Of a DNA stretch of 64,000 nt, positions 51,747-60,918 are shown piece by piece; the first letter of the stretch is position 1, and each line of letters starts with the position of its first letter. Source of the DNA: Brevibacillus laterosporus. GTDB taxonomy: Bacteria > Bacillota > Bacilli > Brevibacillales > Brevibacillaceae. Position numbers and translations under genes: made by a program. The stretch is from assembly GCF_030489605.1 (NCBI RefSeq), contig NZ_JAUKFY010000005.1, forward strand, positions 248,001 to 312,000, given 5' to 3'. The notes under the pieces are model-generated. The model saw only the letters and a program-made list of their open reading frames with translations, was not told the origin of the DNA and searched no databases.

Positions 51747-53949
51747 ATTTATCGAGACGTACCCGGACTTTCCCGAACATATGAACGAACTCGGCAAGTT
51801 CGTATATTACCGGACATATTCACGGTGGCTGCCCGAAATTGGCCGCCGTGAGACGTGGAAAGAAACGTGCCGTAGGGCTACGGAGTACAACCTTGGTCTC
51901 GCGGCAAAGCATTACGAAAAGATCGGCTATACGGTGCCTTACGCGAGTTTACAGGCCGAAGCCGAGTCGTTCTTCGACGAGATGTTCAACCTGCGTCAAT
52001 TCCTAAGTGGACGGACGTTGTGGGTCGGAGGGACTGAGGCTGGAGCTAGATACAGTTTGGGTCAGTTCAATTGCAGTTTCGTTAATATTCGAAGCTGGTC
52101 GGATTTAGGCGACTTGTTTTATCTATTGATGGTTGGTTGCGGCGTCGGATTCAAGTGTACGAAGGAGTTCGCGGCAGGCCTAGCGCCAATCCGTACAAAC
52201 ACAACGTTAATCAACGCGCCCTACGAACCTGTACCGGTAGACCGACGATTGGAACGAACGAAGGTAACCGAACTCGATAACGGCTATGTGAAAATCTACG
52301 TGGGCGACAGTAAAGAGGGATGGGTCGAAGCCCTCCGAGCCTATTTCGAAATCTTAACGGAGCCGCAATACGAATCGGTCCACACCGTGAAAATTTCGTA
52401 CAACTCGGTGCGTCCGAAAGGTGAGCGTCTGAAACGATTCGGAGGGACGGCATCGGGCCACGAGCCTCTTGCGGAGATGTTTGCGGGGATCGACCGCGTA
52501 CTCAAGAACGAGATTGATCCGACACTTGAGCCGTTGGAAGACGCATACAACACGCCATACAAGCAAGTCCGCCCGATCCACATTCTCGATATCGGCAATC
52601 TTATCGGAGCTAACGTAGTGGTCGGCGGCGTGCGTAGAACAGCCGAAATATTCCTCTTTGACGCGGACGACTACGAGTGCCTTCTCGCCAAGTACGGCAT
52701 CAACGGAGTGTGGACGGAAGATCAACTCGCGCATCATCGTAAGGTAGGCGAAATGCTAGAAGGCATCGGACAAAAGCCGGAGTGGTTCGACTCTATCGTG
52801 AAGGTAGGGGACGGGCGATTCGGACTTGACCACCGAAGACTATCGAATAACTCTATCGCATTCGAAACGAAACCTAGCCGTGAAATGCTTAACCTCGTGT
52901 TCGAGATTATGAGGGGCGAAGGTGAGCCGGGATTTATTAATCTCGAAGAAGCACGTCGCCGACGACCAAACGCCGAAGGGCTTAACCCGTGTGCGGAAAT
53001 ACTGCTCGATTCATACGGGGTCTGCAACTTAACAACGGTCAACGTTATGCAGTTCGTGTGTGGCGGTAAGCTCGATATCCCCGCACTTCTACAAGCTCAA
53101 CGACGTTCAGCCCGTGCTGGCTTGCGCATGACTCTCGTAACGCTCGAATTGTCGCACTGGGACGCGATCCAACAACGTGACAGGCTTCTCGGCGCGTCAT
53201 TAACCGGATGGAAAGACGCTATGGCAGCCGTTAGCTATAACGAACGTCAGGAACGTGATTTACTCGAACTTCTCGGCACAGTAGCGAATAACGAGGCGGA
53301 GTCCTACGCGAAGGAACTGCGGGTGAACGCGCCCTTACTTGTGACAACGATCAAGCCGGAGGGCACTATTTCGCAACTAGCCGGCGGCGTATCGTCCGGC
53401 CTACACTGGTCGCACAGCCCGTACTACATCCGACGTATCCGTATTAACGCGTCCGATCCACTCGTGAAGGTGGCGCAGGAGCTCGGCTGGACGGTGAATC
53501 CCGAAGTAGGAACGCCGGGCGATACCGAAGCAGAACGTCTCGCAAACGCCCGTACGTTGGTCATCGACTTTCCTGTTGCTTCTGGCGCGTTAGAAACGAA
53601 AGACGACGTAAGCGCAACGCGTCAATTCGAGACTTACTTCCGATTCCAGCGTTCGTACACCGACCACAATTCGTCCAATACGATTACTGTAAGGCCGAAC
53701 GAATGGGCAACGGTTGAGCAGACGGTGTGGGACGGATGGGACGACTTTGTAGGCGTATCGTTCTTGGCACTCGATGGCGGTACGTACCAGCTCGCGCCGT
53801 ACGAGGCTATTACGAAAGAGGAATACGAGGAGCTACGCGCCAAAATGAAGCCGTTCGATCCGGCGATTCTATCGAAATATGAGACGGACGGAACTAGCGA
53901 TTTAGAGGGCGCGGATTCGTGTGAGGGTGGGGCGTGCCCACTAAGATAA
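51724..53949 (+). CDS. nrdJ: Adenosylcobalamin-dependent ribonucleoside-triphosphate reductase (class II)
   Basis: A 741-residue monomeric class II RNR that makes dNTP precursors independently of oxygen and needs coenzyme B12. [11 protein letters not shown] holds the first redox Cys, [22 protein letters not shown] the radical Cys and Glu with the second redox Cys, [24 protein letters not shown] the phosphate loop, and the C-terminal CEGGACPLR the Cys pair for re-reduction. TTG start. No intein is seen. Confidence 0.93.
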   Translation: MTQLLTDEFIETYPDFPEHMNELGKFVYYRTYSRWLPEIGRRETWKETCRRATEYNLGLAAKHYEKIGYTVPYASLQAEAESFFDEMFNLRQFLSGRTLWVGGTEAGARYSLGQFNCSFVNIRSWSDLGDLFYLLMVGCGVGFKCTKEFAAGLAPIRTNTTLINAPYEPVPVDRRLERTKVTELDNGYVKIYVGDSKEGWVEALRAYFEILTEPQYESVHTVKISYNSVRPKGERLKRFGGTASGHEPLAEMFAGIDRVLKNEIDPTLEPLEDAYNTPYKQVRPIHILDIGNLIGANVVVGGVRRTAEIFLFDADDYECLLAKYGINGVWTEDQLAHHRKVGEMLEGIGQKPEWFDSIVKVGDGRFGLDHRRLSNNSIAFETKPSREMLNLVFEIMRGEGEPGFINLEEARRRRPNAEGLNPCAEILLDSYGVCNLTTVNVMQFVCGGKLDIPALLQAQRRSARAGLRMTLVTLELSHWDAIQQRDRLLGASLTGWKDAMAAVSYNERQERDLLELLGTVANNEAESYAKELRVNAPLLVTTIKPEGTISQLAGGVSSGLHWSHSPYYIRRIRINASDPLVKVAQELGWTVNPEVGTPGDTEAERLANARTLVIDFPVASGALETKDDVSATRQFETYFRFQRSYTDHNSSNTITVRPNEWATVEQTVWDGWDDFVGVSFLALDGGTYQLAPYEAITKEEYEELRAKMKPFDPAILSKYETDGTSDLEGADSCEGGACPLR

Positions 53950-53963
53950 ACGGAGGTGACGGG

Positions 53964-54263
53964 ATGGAAATTCTGAGTACGGCGTCAAATACCGGAGCGT
54001 TGGTTGGCATGGTATGCCTCGGGATGCTTGCTGTGATCTTTGGAGTAATGGCGTTTTTCAGCCTAATCAACGGAGAATCTACAGGAATAACGTTTTTACT
54101 AATCTCGGCAATCCTAAGCAATTGGACTGGCTTCATAGCGGTAGATTACGCAACTCCAAGATATGAGGTCACTATAACGGATATGTCCCGATTTGACACC
54201 GACAAATACCAGATCGTTGAGCAACGGGGCAAGGTATTCGTCGTTAAGGAGGTACGTCGATGA
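53964..54263 (+). CDS. Phage membrane protein
   Basis: A 99-residue protein with two transmembrane helices (about residues 11-33 and 39-60) and a soluble tail (YQIVEQRGKVFVVKEV). ATG 53964 after CGGAGGTG. Unknown. Confidence 0.55.
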   Translation: MEILSTASNTGALVGMVCLGMLAVIFGVMAFFSLINGESTGITFLLISAILSNWTGFIAVDYATPRYEVTITDMSRFDTDKYQIVEQRGKVFVVKEVRR

Positions 54264-54496
54264 GCTACGGCCCAACGAATGAACAACGCGAGTTAATCGA
54301 AATGTTACGAGGAAAGCCCACGGTTGGTGAACAACTAGTCGATATCGTATTTCATACGCTTTGTAAACTACACGAGGAGCAACACCGAGTGGACCTGCGA
54401 GAACCATACGACTTGGAAACGAAAGCCTATAAAGCTGGCTTGTATTTTGCTGAACGAAAGCTTCTCGATGTCTACGAATCCATGAAGGAGGGCTAG
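54260..54496 (+). CDS. Hypothetical phage protein
   Basis: A 78-residue helical protein (TNEQRELIEMLRGKPTVGEQLVDIVFHTLCKL). Overlaps the upstream gene by four bases. Unrecognised. Confidence 0.55.
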   Translation: MSYGPTNEQRELIEMLRGKPTVGEQLVDIVFHTLCKLHEEQHRVDLREPYDLETKAYKAGLYFAERKLLDVYESMKEG

Positions 54497-54501
54497 TAAT
54501 T

Positions 54502-54696
54502 ATGAAAATTACTTTCCAAGAGTGGACGTATGCTTGCAGCGAGCCCGGCTGTTGTGACGATTACGGCACACGGCTCGTTATAGGAGACCAGGTAATTACC
54601 GAGTATGCCGAAATAAACCCGGAGGAACTACGCACGATTCTTAGGGCACTTGGAGTAGATTGTGTAGTCGAGGAACTAGAGGAGGGTACCGAATGA
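54502..54696 (+). CDS. Hypothetical phage protein
   Basis: A 64-residue acidic protein with CSEPGCCDD near the start. It overlaps the dUTPase gene by four bases. Unrecognised. Confidence 0.55.
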   Translation: MKITFQEWTYACSEPGCCDDYGTRLVIGDQVITEYAEINPEELRTILRALGVDCVVEELEEGTE

Positions 54697-55268
54697 TCCC
54701 CGTAAAAATCAAACGTCTGCACCCGGACGCAGTAATTCCGCAATATGCAACAACCGGCTCGGCCGGCTTCGACCTTGTCGCGGTTGAGGACGTAGCTATC
54801 TCACCGGGTGAGACTCAAAAGGTTCCGTTAGGACTCGCGTTTGAAATACCGGAGGGCTTCGTGATGTTAGTGTGCATGCGGTCGGGCATCGCTCTTAACA
54901 CGAAGCTTCGACAGCCGAATGGTATCGGTATTATCGACAGTGACTATCGGGGTGAAGTCGCGATGATGTTCGATAATATTTGGAAACACGAGCCTTTTTT
55001 CGCGTATGACGAAGAAGGCAGAGCGATTGTAACAGATTATCGAATCGAAGACGAATGTCCGAGTACTGAGTATTTACGGACGATATCTGGAGAGCAGGTC
55101 CGACAGTGGCGCGACTATCCAGCAGGAACATACCTAATCCGCAAAGGTGACCGCGTTGCCCAAGGATTGATATTGCCGGTGATGCAGGCGCAGTTTATCG
55201 TTGCGGACGAATTAAGCGAGACAGATCGCGGAGCCGATGGCTTTGGGAGTACGGGGGTGTCGGTGTAA
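54693..55268 (+). CDS. dut: dUTP pyrophosphatase
   Basis: A 191-residue dUTPase that removes dUTP and feeds dUMP to ThyX. Motif 1 AGFDLVAVE, motif 2 RSGIA, motif 3 NGIGIIDSDYRGE, motif 4 KGDRVAQGLI and motif 5 RGADGFGSTG are intact. An extra ~45 residues lie between motifs 3 and 4, longer than usual. ATG 54693 follows GGAGGG. Confidence 0.92.
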   Translation: MIPVKIKRLHPDAVIPQYATTGSAGFDLVAVEDVAISPGETQKVPLGLAFEIPEGFVMLVCMRSGIALNTKLRQPNGIGIIDSDYRGEVAMMFDNIWKHEPFFAYDEEGRAIVTDYRIEDECPSTEYLRTISGEQVRQWRDYPAGTYLIRKGDRVAQGLILPVMQAQFIVADELSETDRGADGFGSTGVSV

Positions 55269-55459
55269 TGGGTTACCCTGCCAGTTTAAGTGCTTTTGTC
55301 GTAGTTGATGCGGACACCGGACGCCTTGTTTCGGACAAAGTTTATACAAGCCGAAAATGGGCTGAACGCTATAAAACTGCGGGGTCTTACGCGAAGAACC
55401 GAGCAGTAGTCGAAATCTCCCCCGAAATTATACTCGCGATACTAAGGGAGGCACGCTAA
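55268..55459 (+). CDS. Hypothetical phage protein
   Basis: A 63-residue protein linked by TAATG overlaps to the dUTPase gene and to thyX. Looks like a small alpha/beta protein (AFVVVDADTGRLVSDKVYTSRKWAERYKTAG). Unknown. Confidence 0.55.
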   Translation: MGYPASLSAFVVVDADTGRLVSDKVYTSRKWAERYKTAGSYAKNRAVVEISPEIILAILREAR

Positions 55460-56295
55460 TGGCAGAAACGCAAATGTCCGTAGGGCTGATCTCTCATACG
55501 CAACTGAGTGAAGAGTTTTACAATAGCCTCGATATACTTGACGAATTCCTAGAATATGAAGGTAATCAACACGACCGATGGAACGTTACGGACGGCCAAG
55601 CCGTAGCCCTCACCGCAATCAGAACGTGTTATTCCGCCAATAAGCCGTCCGAAATCGTTGCTCTCGAAGGCGACAAGTACTTCGGCCAGACCGCATCCGA
55701 CGGCGAAGAAGGTACGGAAGCCGACCGTCTGTTCCGCCACATCACACGATCAGGCCATACGTCTACTTTGGAACACCTTTCGTTCACATTCGTGATTGAG
55801 GGCGTATCACGCTCACTCCTAGCGCAATTGACACGTCATAGGGTCGGCTTTAGTTACTCCGTCCAATCACAACGATATGTGCGGATGGGCAGTTCCGATA
55901 AAGCTGGCGGATTTGATTACGTGGTGCCGCCTACACTCAACGGAAAGGACACGGATTCTACTCGAATGTTCGGATTTAACGAAGAGACTGGTGACGCCAT
56001 CTGGCGAAACATTACGGCGGTAGAAGAGTTCGAAGATGCGATGAGTACTCTGCAATCGGTATACGACCGTTTACGTCGCGCAGGAGTTCCACCGGAAGAC
56101 GCCCGTATGGTCCTCCCGAACGCGGCCGCAACTAATCTAGTTATGACCGTAAATCTTCGAGCCTTACTCGACTTCTACGGCAAACGACGTAAGGGGCGCG
56201 GTAGTCAGTGGGAGATTGCGGAACTAGCCGAGCAGTTACGAAGAGAAGTCACGAAAGCAGAGCCGTGGACAGCGCCGTACTTTGACGTAGCCTAA
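55459..56295 (+). CDS. thyX: Flavin-dependent thymidylate synthase ThyX
   Basis: A 278-residue ThyX that makes dTMP from dUMP with FAD and methylene-THF. The signature RHRVGFSYSVQSQRY (about residues 123-137) and the substrate-binding helix ARMVLPNAAATNLVMTVNLRALLDF are present. An insert around residues 70-95 (SDGEEGTEAD) is phage-typical. Stop/start overlap with the previous gene. Confidence 0.95.
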   Translation: MAETQMSVGLISHTQLSEEFYNSLDILDEFLEYEGNQHDRWNVTDGQAVALTAIRTCYSANKPSEIVALEGDKYFGQTASDGEEGTEADRLFRHITRSGHTSTLEHLSFTFVIEGVSRSLLAQLTRHRVGFSYSVQSQRYVRMGSSDKAGGFDYVVPPTLNGKDTDSTRMFGFNEETGDAIWRNITAVEEFEDAMSTLQSVYDRLRRAGVPPEDARMVLPNAAATNLVMTVNLRALLDFYGKRRKGRGSQWEIAELAEQLRREVTKAEPWTAPYFDVA

Positions 56296-56322
56296 ATAAA
56301 AATTTCGGAGGGTGATCGGTAT

Positions 56323-57588
56323 ATGACGAAGAACATTACGGGCTTGATGGATGATAACGGAGTTAAGCGTGAGTATCGCGAGGTTGAACGTAAGGCAAAC
56401 GTTGGTGAACTAGTGAGAGCCGTCGAGACACAGGCTCCGTTTTTTCGAGAAGGTGACATCGGTAAGTTTGTGGGCGGGCTTTACAACGTGGATTTTTCCG
56501 GTCAGGGAAACGCGAAAGTTGAGGAGGACGGTAATTGGCATGTTCATTCTTATGTAGTCCTCGAACCCACCGACATTATCCACGTAGACGGCGTACGTTA
56601 CCGCGAAGAGAAACGAGAGGCTAAGGTCGGCGAACGTATTCTAATCGTCGCGGCTGAAGATACCGCGAGAGAGTACGATAACGGAGATATCTTGACGGTC
56701 GCAGGAGTACTGGGGGTATTTAAATGCGTACGCGTAAATGAACATGATCGGGTTATCCGCCATCGCGAATATGTAGTTATAACGCCTTTAAACGAACAGG
56801 CCACGAATAACATCACCGTAAACTTAACCGTCAACGTAGCTTCATCGTCTCCTTCCGAAATTCTTAAAGCGATCGCGGATAGTGTGCAGGCGGAGCTGGC
56901 GAAATTCGTGGGTGCGCCTAACGACGAGGAGACCCGAGATAAGATGACGGAAGCTCTTATAAATACGGGGATAGACACGACTGCGGCAGGACGCGCTTTA
57001 CAGAAGATGCGCGATAATGCCGTAGAACAGGCGAAGGCGGACTTGGTGGAGTTAAGGTCCGATATGTCGAACGTAAGGAATCCACGTCTACGTGGACGCG
57101 ACGATATTTACCTCCTTAAGGGACGTCTCGGGATGACTGCGGATTTTATCGTCAACAAGGAAAAGAGAACCGTAGTCTGCTTACTCCGCGGCGGAGTAAC
57201 CCCGGAAAGGATATACGCTCGTAGTATCGCCAAGTGTTCGCCTGACGATTGCTTTAACGTCCATATCGGCAAAGCTATTGCGTTGCGTCGTGCGTTGGGA
57301 CTCGATGTGCCCACAGATTACTTGAACGCACCACAGCCTACGGAGGCACGCGTAGGAGACGTTGTAGTAATCGTAGGTAAACAATTCTTTCACCATTACT
57401 ATGATGTCGGAGATATCGGTCATGTGAAAGACATAAGTAATCCTGTAGGGGAACTTAAGGTTTATGGTAAGCGAACAGCAGATGCAGACCGTAGTAAGGA
57501 CGGGTACTACCAGCACGTCAGCGTTACTGACGTAGAGATTATTGACGACTCCCGCGACCAAGGAACGGAGGTGACTGCCGTTGCCTAA
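56323..57588 (+). CDS. SH3-like-module phage protein with helical domain
   Basis: A 421-residue protein. Two modules at the N-terminus (EYREVERKANVGELVRAV...YVVLEPTD and RYREEKREAKVGERILIV...YVVITPLN) are like those at 42109 and 43846. A helical region (about 165-240) follows, then a compact domain (FIVNKEKRTVVCLLRGGVTPERIYARSIAKCSPDDCFNVHIGKAIALRRALG) and a last SH3-like module (ARVGDVVVIVGK). That domain resembles phage regulators of unknown role. No function assigned. Confidence 0.6.
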   Translation: MTKNITGLMDDNGVKREYREVERKANVGELVRAVETQAPFFREGDIGKFVGGLYNVDFSGQGNAKVEEDGNWHVHSYVVLEPTDIIHVDGVRYREEKREAKVGERILIVAAEDTAREYDNGDILTVAGVLGVFKCVRVNEHDRVIRHREYVVITPLNEQATNNITVNLTVNVASSSPSEILKAIADSVQAELAKFVGAPNDEETRDKMTEALINTGIDTTAAGRALQKMRDNAVEQAKADLVELRSDMSNVRNPRLRGRDDIYLLKGRLGMTADFIVNKEKRTVVCLLRGGVTPERIYARSIAKCSPDDCFNVHIGKAIALRRALGLDVPTDYLNAPQPTEARVGDVVVIVGKQFFHHYYDVGDIGHVKDISNPVGELKVYGKRTADADRSKDGYYQHVSVTDVEIIDDSRDQGTEVTAVA

Positions 57589-58126
57589 TGTAAAAATCGC
57601 TCTTACCGGAAAGATGAGGTCGGGCAAGGATACGGCCGCGGCCTACCTAGTCGAACATTACGACTTCGTACCGTACGCGTTCGGTGACGGCATCAAACGT
57701 GTGTGTCACGAGCTGTTCCCTGAACAAGTCGCAAATGGCAAAAAGCCCCGTGCGCTATTGCAAGGCGTGGGGCAGGCGATGAGAGCGATTGATCCTGACG
57801 TGTGGATTAAGCGAACCATGCGTGAAGTAGATCAAGCACAGGGCTTCGATGTAGTAATCACGGACCTCCGCCAGTCTAACGAATATGCCCGCCTTTACAC
57901 GGAAGACTACGTCATCATTCGCGTAAACACTTCGGACGATGTGCGAATAGACCGGATGCGCTCGGCAGGCGACACGTTTGATCTCGCAGACTTAACGCAC
58001 GATACGGAACGATACGTAGACATGTTCGCGGTCCATTACGAGTTGAATAATAACGGCTCAGTCCTCGACTTATGGGAGCAGATTGACGTTGTGATGCGGG
58101 AGATTATGCGTAAGGAGGCGGTTTGA
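57581..58126 (+). CDS. Deoxynucleoside monophosphate kinase
   Basis: A 181-residue P-loop kinase: IALTGKMRSGKDTAAAYL (Walker A), FGDGIKRVCHELF, a lid-like RQSNEYARL and VIIRV strand. This fits T4 gp1-like dNMP kinases, which phosphorylate dNMPs for replication. TTG 57581 after CGGAGGTGAC; overlaps the previous gene by eight bases. Confidence 0.8.
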   Translation: MPNVKIALTGKMRSGKDTAAAYLVEHYDFVPYAFGDGIKRVCHELFPEQVANGKKPRALLQGVGQAMRAIDPDVWIKRTMREVDQAQGFDVVITDLRQSNEYARLYTEDYVIIRVNTSDDVRIDRMRSAGDTFDLADLTHDTERYVDMFAVHYELNNNGSVLDLWEQIDVVMREIMRKEAV

Positions 58127-58224
58127 TGTGGAAGTTTGCAAACGAGAACCCGATCGAATTCTTACTTCTTGTGTCTGCAATGATGATCTGGATATTCGAG
58201 ATCGTGAAGTTGATCGTCAAGTAG
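58126..58224 (+). CDS. 32-residue membrane micropeptide
   Basis: ATG 58126 follows AAGGAGGCGG and overlaps the kinase stop. The product is one transmembrane helix (EFLLLVSAMMIWIFEIVKLIV). It lies in a different frame from the ORF starting at GTG 58128. Small one-helix proteins of this type recur in this phage. Confidence 0.5.
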   Translation: MWKFANENPIEFLLLVSAMMIWIFEIVKLIVK

Positions 58225-58388
58225 ACCCGTTCGTACCCGACTGGCCTGCGTATGTTCTCGAGGCATATGCGGACGGCTACCGTGCTGGCTACACGGATGG
58301 CCGCCACGCCGCCTCAACGGAGATTACTTACGATTTCTTACGGTTACGTCCGGTTGAGGCCGGTGCCGGTTCTTCCTGCTCCTTGTGA
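58128..58388 (+). CDS. Possible ORF overlapping the micropeptide
   Basis: An 86-codon ORF whose second half (PFVPDWPAYVLEAYADGYRAGYTDGRHAA) looks like real phage protein sequence, with the repeated DGYRAGYTDG style. Its only usable start is GTG 58128, which lies inside the micropeptide gene, so either the two overlap or the true start is non-standard. Its end overlaps the convergent gene by 61 bases. Confidence 0.4.
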   Translation: MEVCKREPDRILTSCVCNDDLDIRDREVDRQVDPFVPDWPAYVLEAYADGYRAGYTDGRHAASTEITYDFLRLRPVEAGAGSSCSL

Positions 58389-58717
58389 CGGAACGCGTAC
58401 CAGTTGTTAGAACGTTCGATATACAGGTACTTGCCGGTAGGAACGTTATGTTTGCGGACAAAGGAGCTCACAGCCGCGTAGTAACGTTTACCATCGAAGG
58501 TAGCCGGCTGTACCGAGGCATCAACGGAGACTTCGCCCGGACGTGCGATTCCGATATTGCCGGTCTTTGGGTCGTAACCTACGTGACACTTAAACGGTGT
58601 GCCGGGGACGACTCCGAGCTTGCTGCGGAGTGCGGACGATAAGTACAGACGATTAAATTTGTCCACCGAAATGTAAGCTTCGAGGGATTCCGCGAAATTA
58701 TGCGCGACGAAAGACAC
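58328..58717 (-). CDS. AbrB-like/SpoVT-type small DNA-binding protein (putative)
   Basis: A 129-residue product from GTG 58717 (CGGAG seven bases upstream). The segment EAYISVDKFNRLYLSSALRSKLGVVPGTPFKCHVGYDPKTGNIGIARPGE resembles a swapped-hairpin AbrB-type fold (xxISxDxxxRIxIPxxLRxxLGVxxGD). The C-terminus is basic. An inverted repeat lies in its control region, as for an autoregulator. Assignment is tentative. Confidence 0.55.
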   Translation of the reverse strand: MSFVAHNFAESLEAYISVDKFNRLYLSSALRSKLGVVPGTPFKCHVGYDPKTGNIGIARPGEVSVDASVQPATFDGKRYYAAVSSFVRKHNVPTGKYLYIERSNNWYAFRHKEQEEPAPASTGRNRKKS

Positions 58718-58744
58718 AGTAATCACTCCGATCATTAACGTTAT

Positions 58745-58795
58745 TTAACGGTAGTATACGTCATTCGACGGAAGATTGGAAGATAATACCGTTAA
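58745..58795 (-). promoter_or_regulatory. Promoter and operator region of the AbrB-like gene
   Basis: TTAACGGTAGTAT (58745-58757) and ATAATACCGTTAA (58783-58795) are inverted copies flanking a minus-strand TATACT -10 element (58758-58753). A further AACGTTA half-site lies at about 58738. The arrangement suggests repression or autoregulation. Confidence 0.55.
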
Positions 58796-58857
58796 TAAGC
58801 GCGATAGGCAGGCGTTTATTACCGTATCTCACACGCGAAATGAAGGAGGCGGTTTGA

Positions 58858-59292
58858 TTGAATACTGACGCCATGTTTTCATCCGCAACTGATTTATGGC
58901 CGACACCGCAGGCGTTTTATGATGAATTAGACCGAGAGTTTCGCTTTACGTTGGACCCATGCTCAACGCATGAGAACGCTAAATGCGTGTTACATTACAC
59001 ACAAGAAGATGATGGATTAGTGCAAGAATGGGCACCGCACATCGTGTTCATGAACCCGCCGTATGGTCGCGAGATTAAACGATGGATGCAGAAAGCCTAC
59101 GAAGAATCGTTGAATGGCGCAACAGTCGTATGTCTCGTACCAGCACGGACCGATACCGCATGGTTCCATGACTACGTCTACGGCAAGGGCGAGATCCGAT
59201 TCGTAAAAGGAAGACTAAAGTTCGGCGACGCGAAAAACTCAGCTCCGTTTCCATCTATGGTAGTGGTGTACCACGGGAAGGAGGCGGCTTAA
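58858..59292 (+). CDS. Phage DNA N-6-adenine methyltransferase (Dam-type)
   Basis: A 144-residue protein of the phage Dam family (PF05869-like): ATDLWPTPQAFYDELDREF, LDPCSTHENAKC, the catalytic MNPPYGREIKRWM (NPPY) and VVCLVPARTDTAWFHDYV. TTG 58858 follows GGAGGCGG. It may protect phage DNA from host nucleases. Confidence 0.88.
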   Translation: MNTDAMFSSATDLWPTPQAFYDELDREFRFTLDPCSTHENAKCVLHYTQEDDGLVQEWAPHIVFMNPPYGREIKRWMQKAYEESLNGATVVCLVPARTDTAWFHDYVYGKGEIRFVKGRLKFGDAKNSAPFPSMVVVYHGKEAA

Positions 59293-60065
59293 TGACGGAC
59301 AATCACATGCTCGGAGAATACGAGCTTAATAGGATATATCAGCGCGATTGTATCGAGGGGATGCGGATGATTCCGGATGGGAGCGTAGATATGATCTTGT
59401 GTGATCTACCGTATGGGACGACCCGGTGCAAGTGGGACACGGTTATTCCGTTTGAAACGTTGTGGGAGCAATACAAGCGTATCATAAAGAACAATGGGGC
59501 GATCATATTGACGGCAACCCAGCCGTTTACAAGCGCGTTGGTGATGAGCAACCCAATGTGGTTTAAGTACTCATGGGTATGGGACAAAGTGACAGCTAGG
59601 GGGCATTTGGTAGCCAAACACCGCCCTATGCAGCAAACCGAGGATATATGTGTTTTTGGCAAGGGTAAGGTTAACTACTACCCGATCATGGTTGATCGTC
59701 CACCCGACAAGATTGAGAAAAGAAAAACTAGGGAATATAAACGGACCGAAATCATGGGCGGTGAGAAATCAAATCTCGAAGAAAAGGTCTATGACAAATG
59801 GTACCCAAAAAATCTATTGACATTCAGCAATGCTAATAGCAGTAACGAATCAGTCCACCCAACACAGAAGCCCGTTGCCCTTTTCGAATACCTTATCCGA
59901 ACGTACACAAACACAGGCGAAATCGTCCTCGACAACTGCATGGGCTCCGGTACAACCGCGGTAGCAGCAATAAGCGCCGGGCGTAAATTTATCGGATTTG
60001 AAACGGAGTCAAAGTACGTTGATATCGCGAACCAACGGGTTGCACAACTAAGGGAGGCGGCTTAA
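59292..60065 (+). CDS. DNA methyltransferase (N6-adenine or N4-cytosine, DLPY type)
   Basis: A 257-residue SAM-dependent enzyme. The catalytic motif IV is DLPYGTTRCKWD (about residues 38-49), and motif I DNCMGSGTTAVAA lies near the C-terminus, so it is a beta-class circular order. HPTQKPVALFEYLIRTYT is also diagnostic. TAATG overlap with the Dam gene. No cognate restriction gene is visible. Confidence 0.88.
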   Translation: MTDNHMLGEYELNRIYQRDCIEGMRMIPDGSVDMILCDLPYGTTRCKWDTVIPFETLWEQYKRIIKNNGAIILTATQPFTSALVMSNPMWFKYSWVWDKVTARGHLVAKHRPMQQTEDICVFGKGKVNYYPIMVDRPPDKIEKRKTREYKRTEIMGGEKSNLEEKVYDKWYPKNLLTFSNANSSNESVHPTQKPVALFEYLIRTYTNTGEIVLDNCMGSGTTAVAAISAGRKFIGFETESKYVDIANQRVAQLREAA

Positions 60066-60433
60066 TGGGCGCATGTGCCGTAGATATCGAAAAGGGACAC
60101 CGCAATCTTTCCGTAAGGTATGCGTTAAATGACCGCGACGGCGTACACGCAATCCTACGCGACATCCACCATTTACGGTCAAGCCGGTTCGAACGGGGCG
60201 ACTACGCGGCGTGTGACGTATTGATTGATCTGGCGGAGGCGATCGAACGGGCGGGACTGACGGATCGGGAGCGTGAGGCGTTGTATTACGTGTATGAACG
60301 GGAATTAGACACTGTTGAGACTGGACAGGCTATGGGCATCAGCCCTCAAAAAGCCGGATTACGCGTAAGAAATGGATTGGAACGAATAGCGAAGGTCTAT
60401 GAGATATGGAATTACGGTGAGGAGGCAGCGTGA
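60065..60433 (+). CDS. Sigma-70 region 4-like phage regulator
   Basis: A 122-residue protein with a C-terminal HTH (LTDREREALYYVYERELDTVETGQAMGISPQKAGLRVRNGLERIAKVYE) like sigma region 4 and ArpU/late-control proteins. It may control later phage transcription. TAATG overlap upstream and a four-base-type overlap downstream. Confidence 0.68.
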   Translation: MGACAVDIEKGHRNLSVRYALNDRDGVHAILRDIHHLRSSRFERGDYAACDVLIDLAEAIERAGLTDREREALYYVYERELDTVETGQAMGISPQKAGLRVRNGLERIAKVYEIWNYGEEAA

Positions 60434-60882
60434 TGATGGAATGGGTAAAAATGGAACGAACCGACCGAATAACAGCTATTAGCGAGTGGATAGATGAAGT
60501 AATCCTACGTACGGGTAATAGACCAGACTACGGCGAGCTTGAACGCCTAGCAGACGCGATACTCTACGAAGAGCTCTCGGATGATGACGAACATAAAATG
60601 ACCCACCATGAATATCCGATTCTATCCGCGACACAATACGCCCGTCGAACACTCGGAAAACACAAGCGACGAGGTTCCGGTATGGGCGGTGAGACCTCGC
60701 TTAAAATAGTAGAGGATACAGGGACGGATGGAATCTCTTACCGGAAACCTTCGCGCAGAAGACGTAGCCCTTACGAAATGCAATTCGTAGATAACAACGC
60801 TAAGATACGCAATAAGGCGAGACAAGAACAGTACGCAAAGGACATAAAGGCGAGCGAAGTCAAGAGCTATTTTATTGCGTAA
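60433..60882 (+). CDS. Hypothetical basic phage protein
   Basis: A 149-residue protein with a helical acidic first half and a very basic second half (YARRTLGKHKRRG, RKPSRRRRSPYE). Probably nucleic-acid binding. ATG 60433 in TGATGATG after GGAGGCAG. Unrecognised. Confidence 0.55.
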   Translation: MMEWVKMERTDRITAISEWIDEVILRTGNRPDYGELERLADAILYEELSDDDEHKMTHHEYPILSATQYARRTLGKHKRRGSGMGGETSLKIVEDTGTDGISYRKPSRRRRSPYEMQFVDNNAKIRNKARQEQYAKDIKASEVKSYFIA

Positions 60883-60918
60883 GGGGGTTCGTTTTGGGAG
60901 GTTTCGTATCTATGCATG

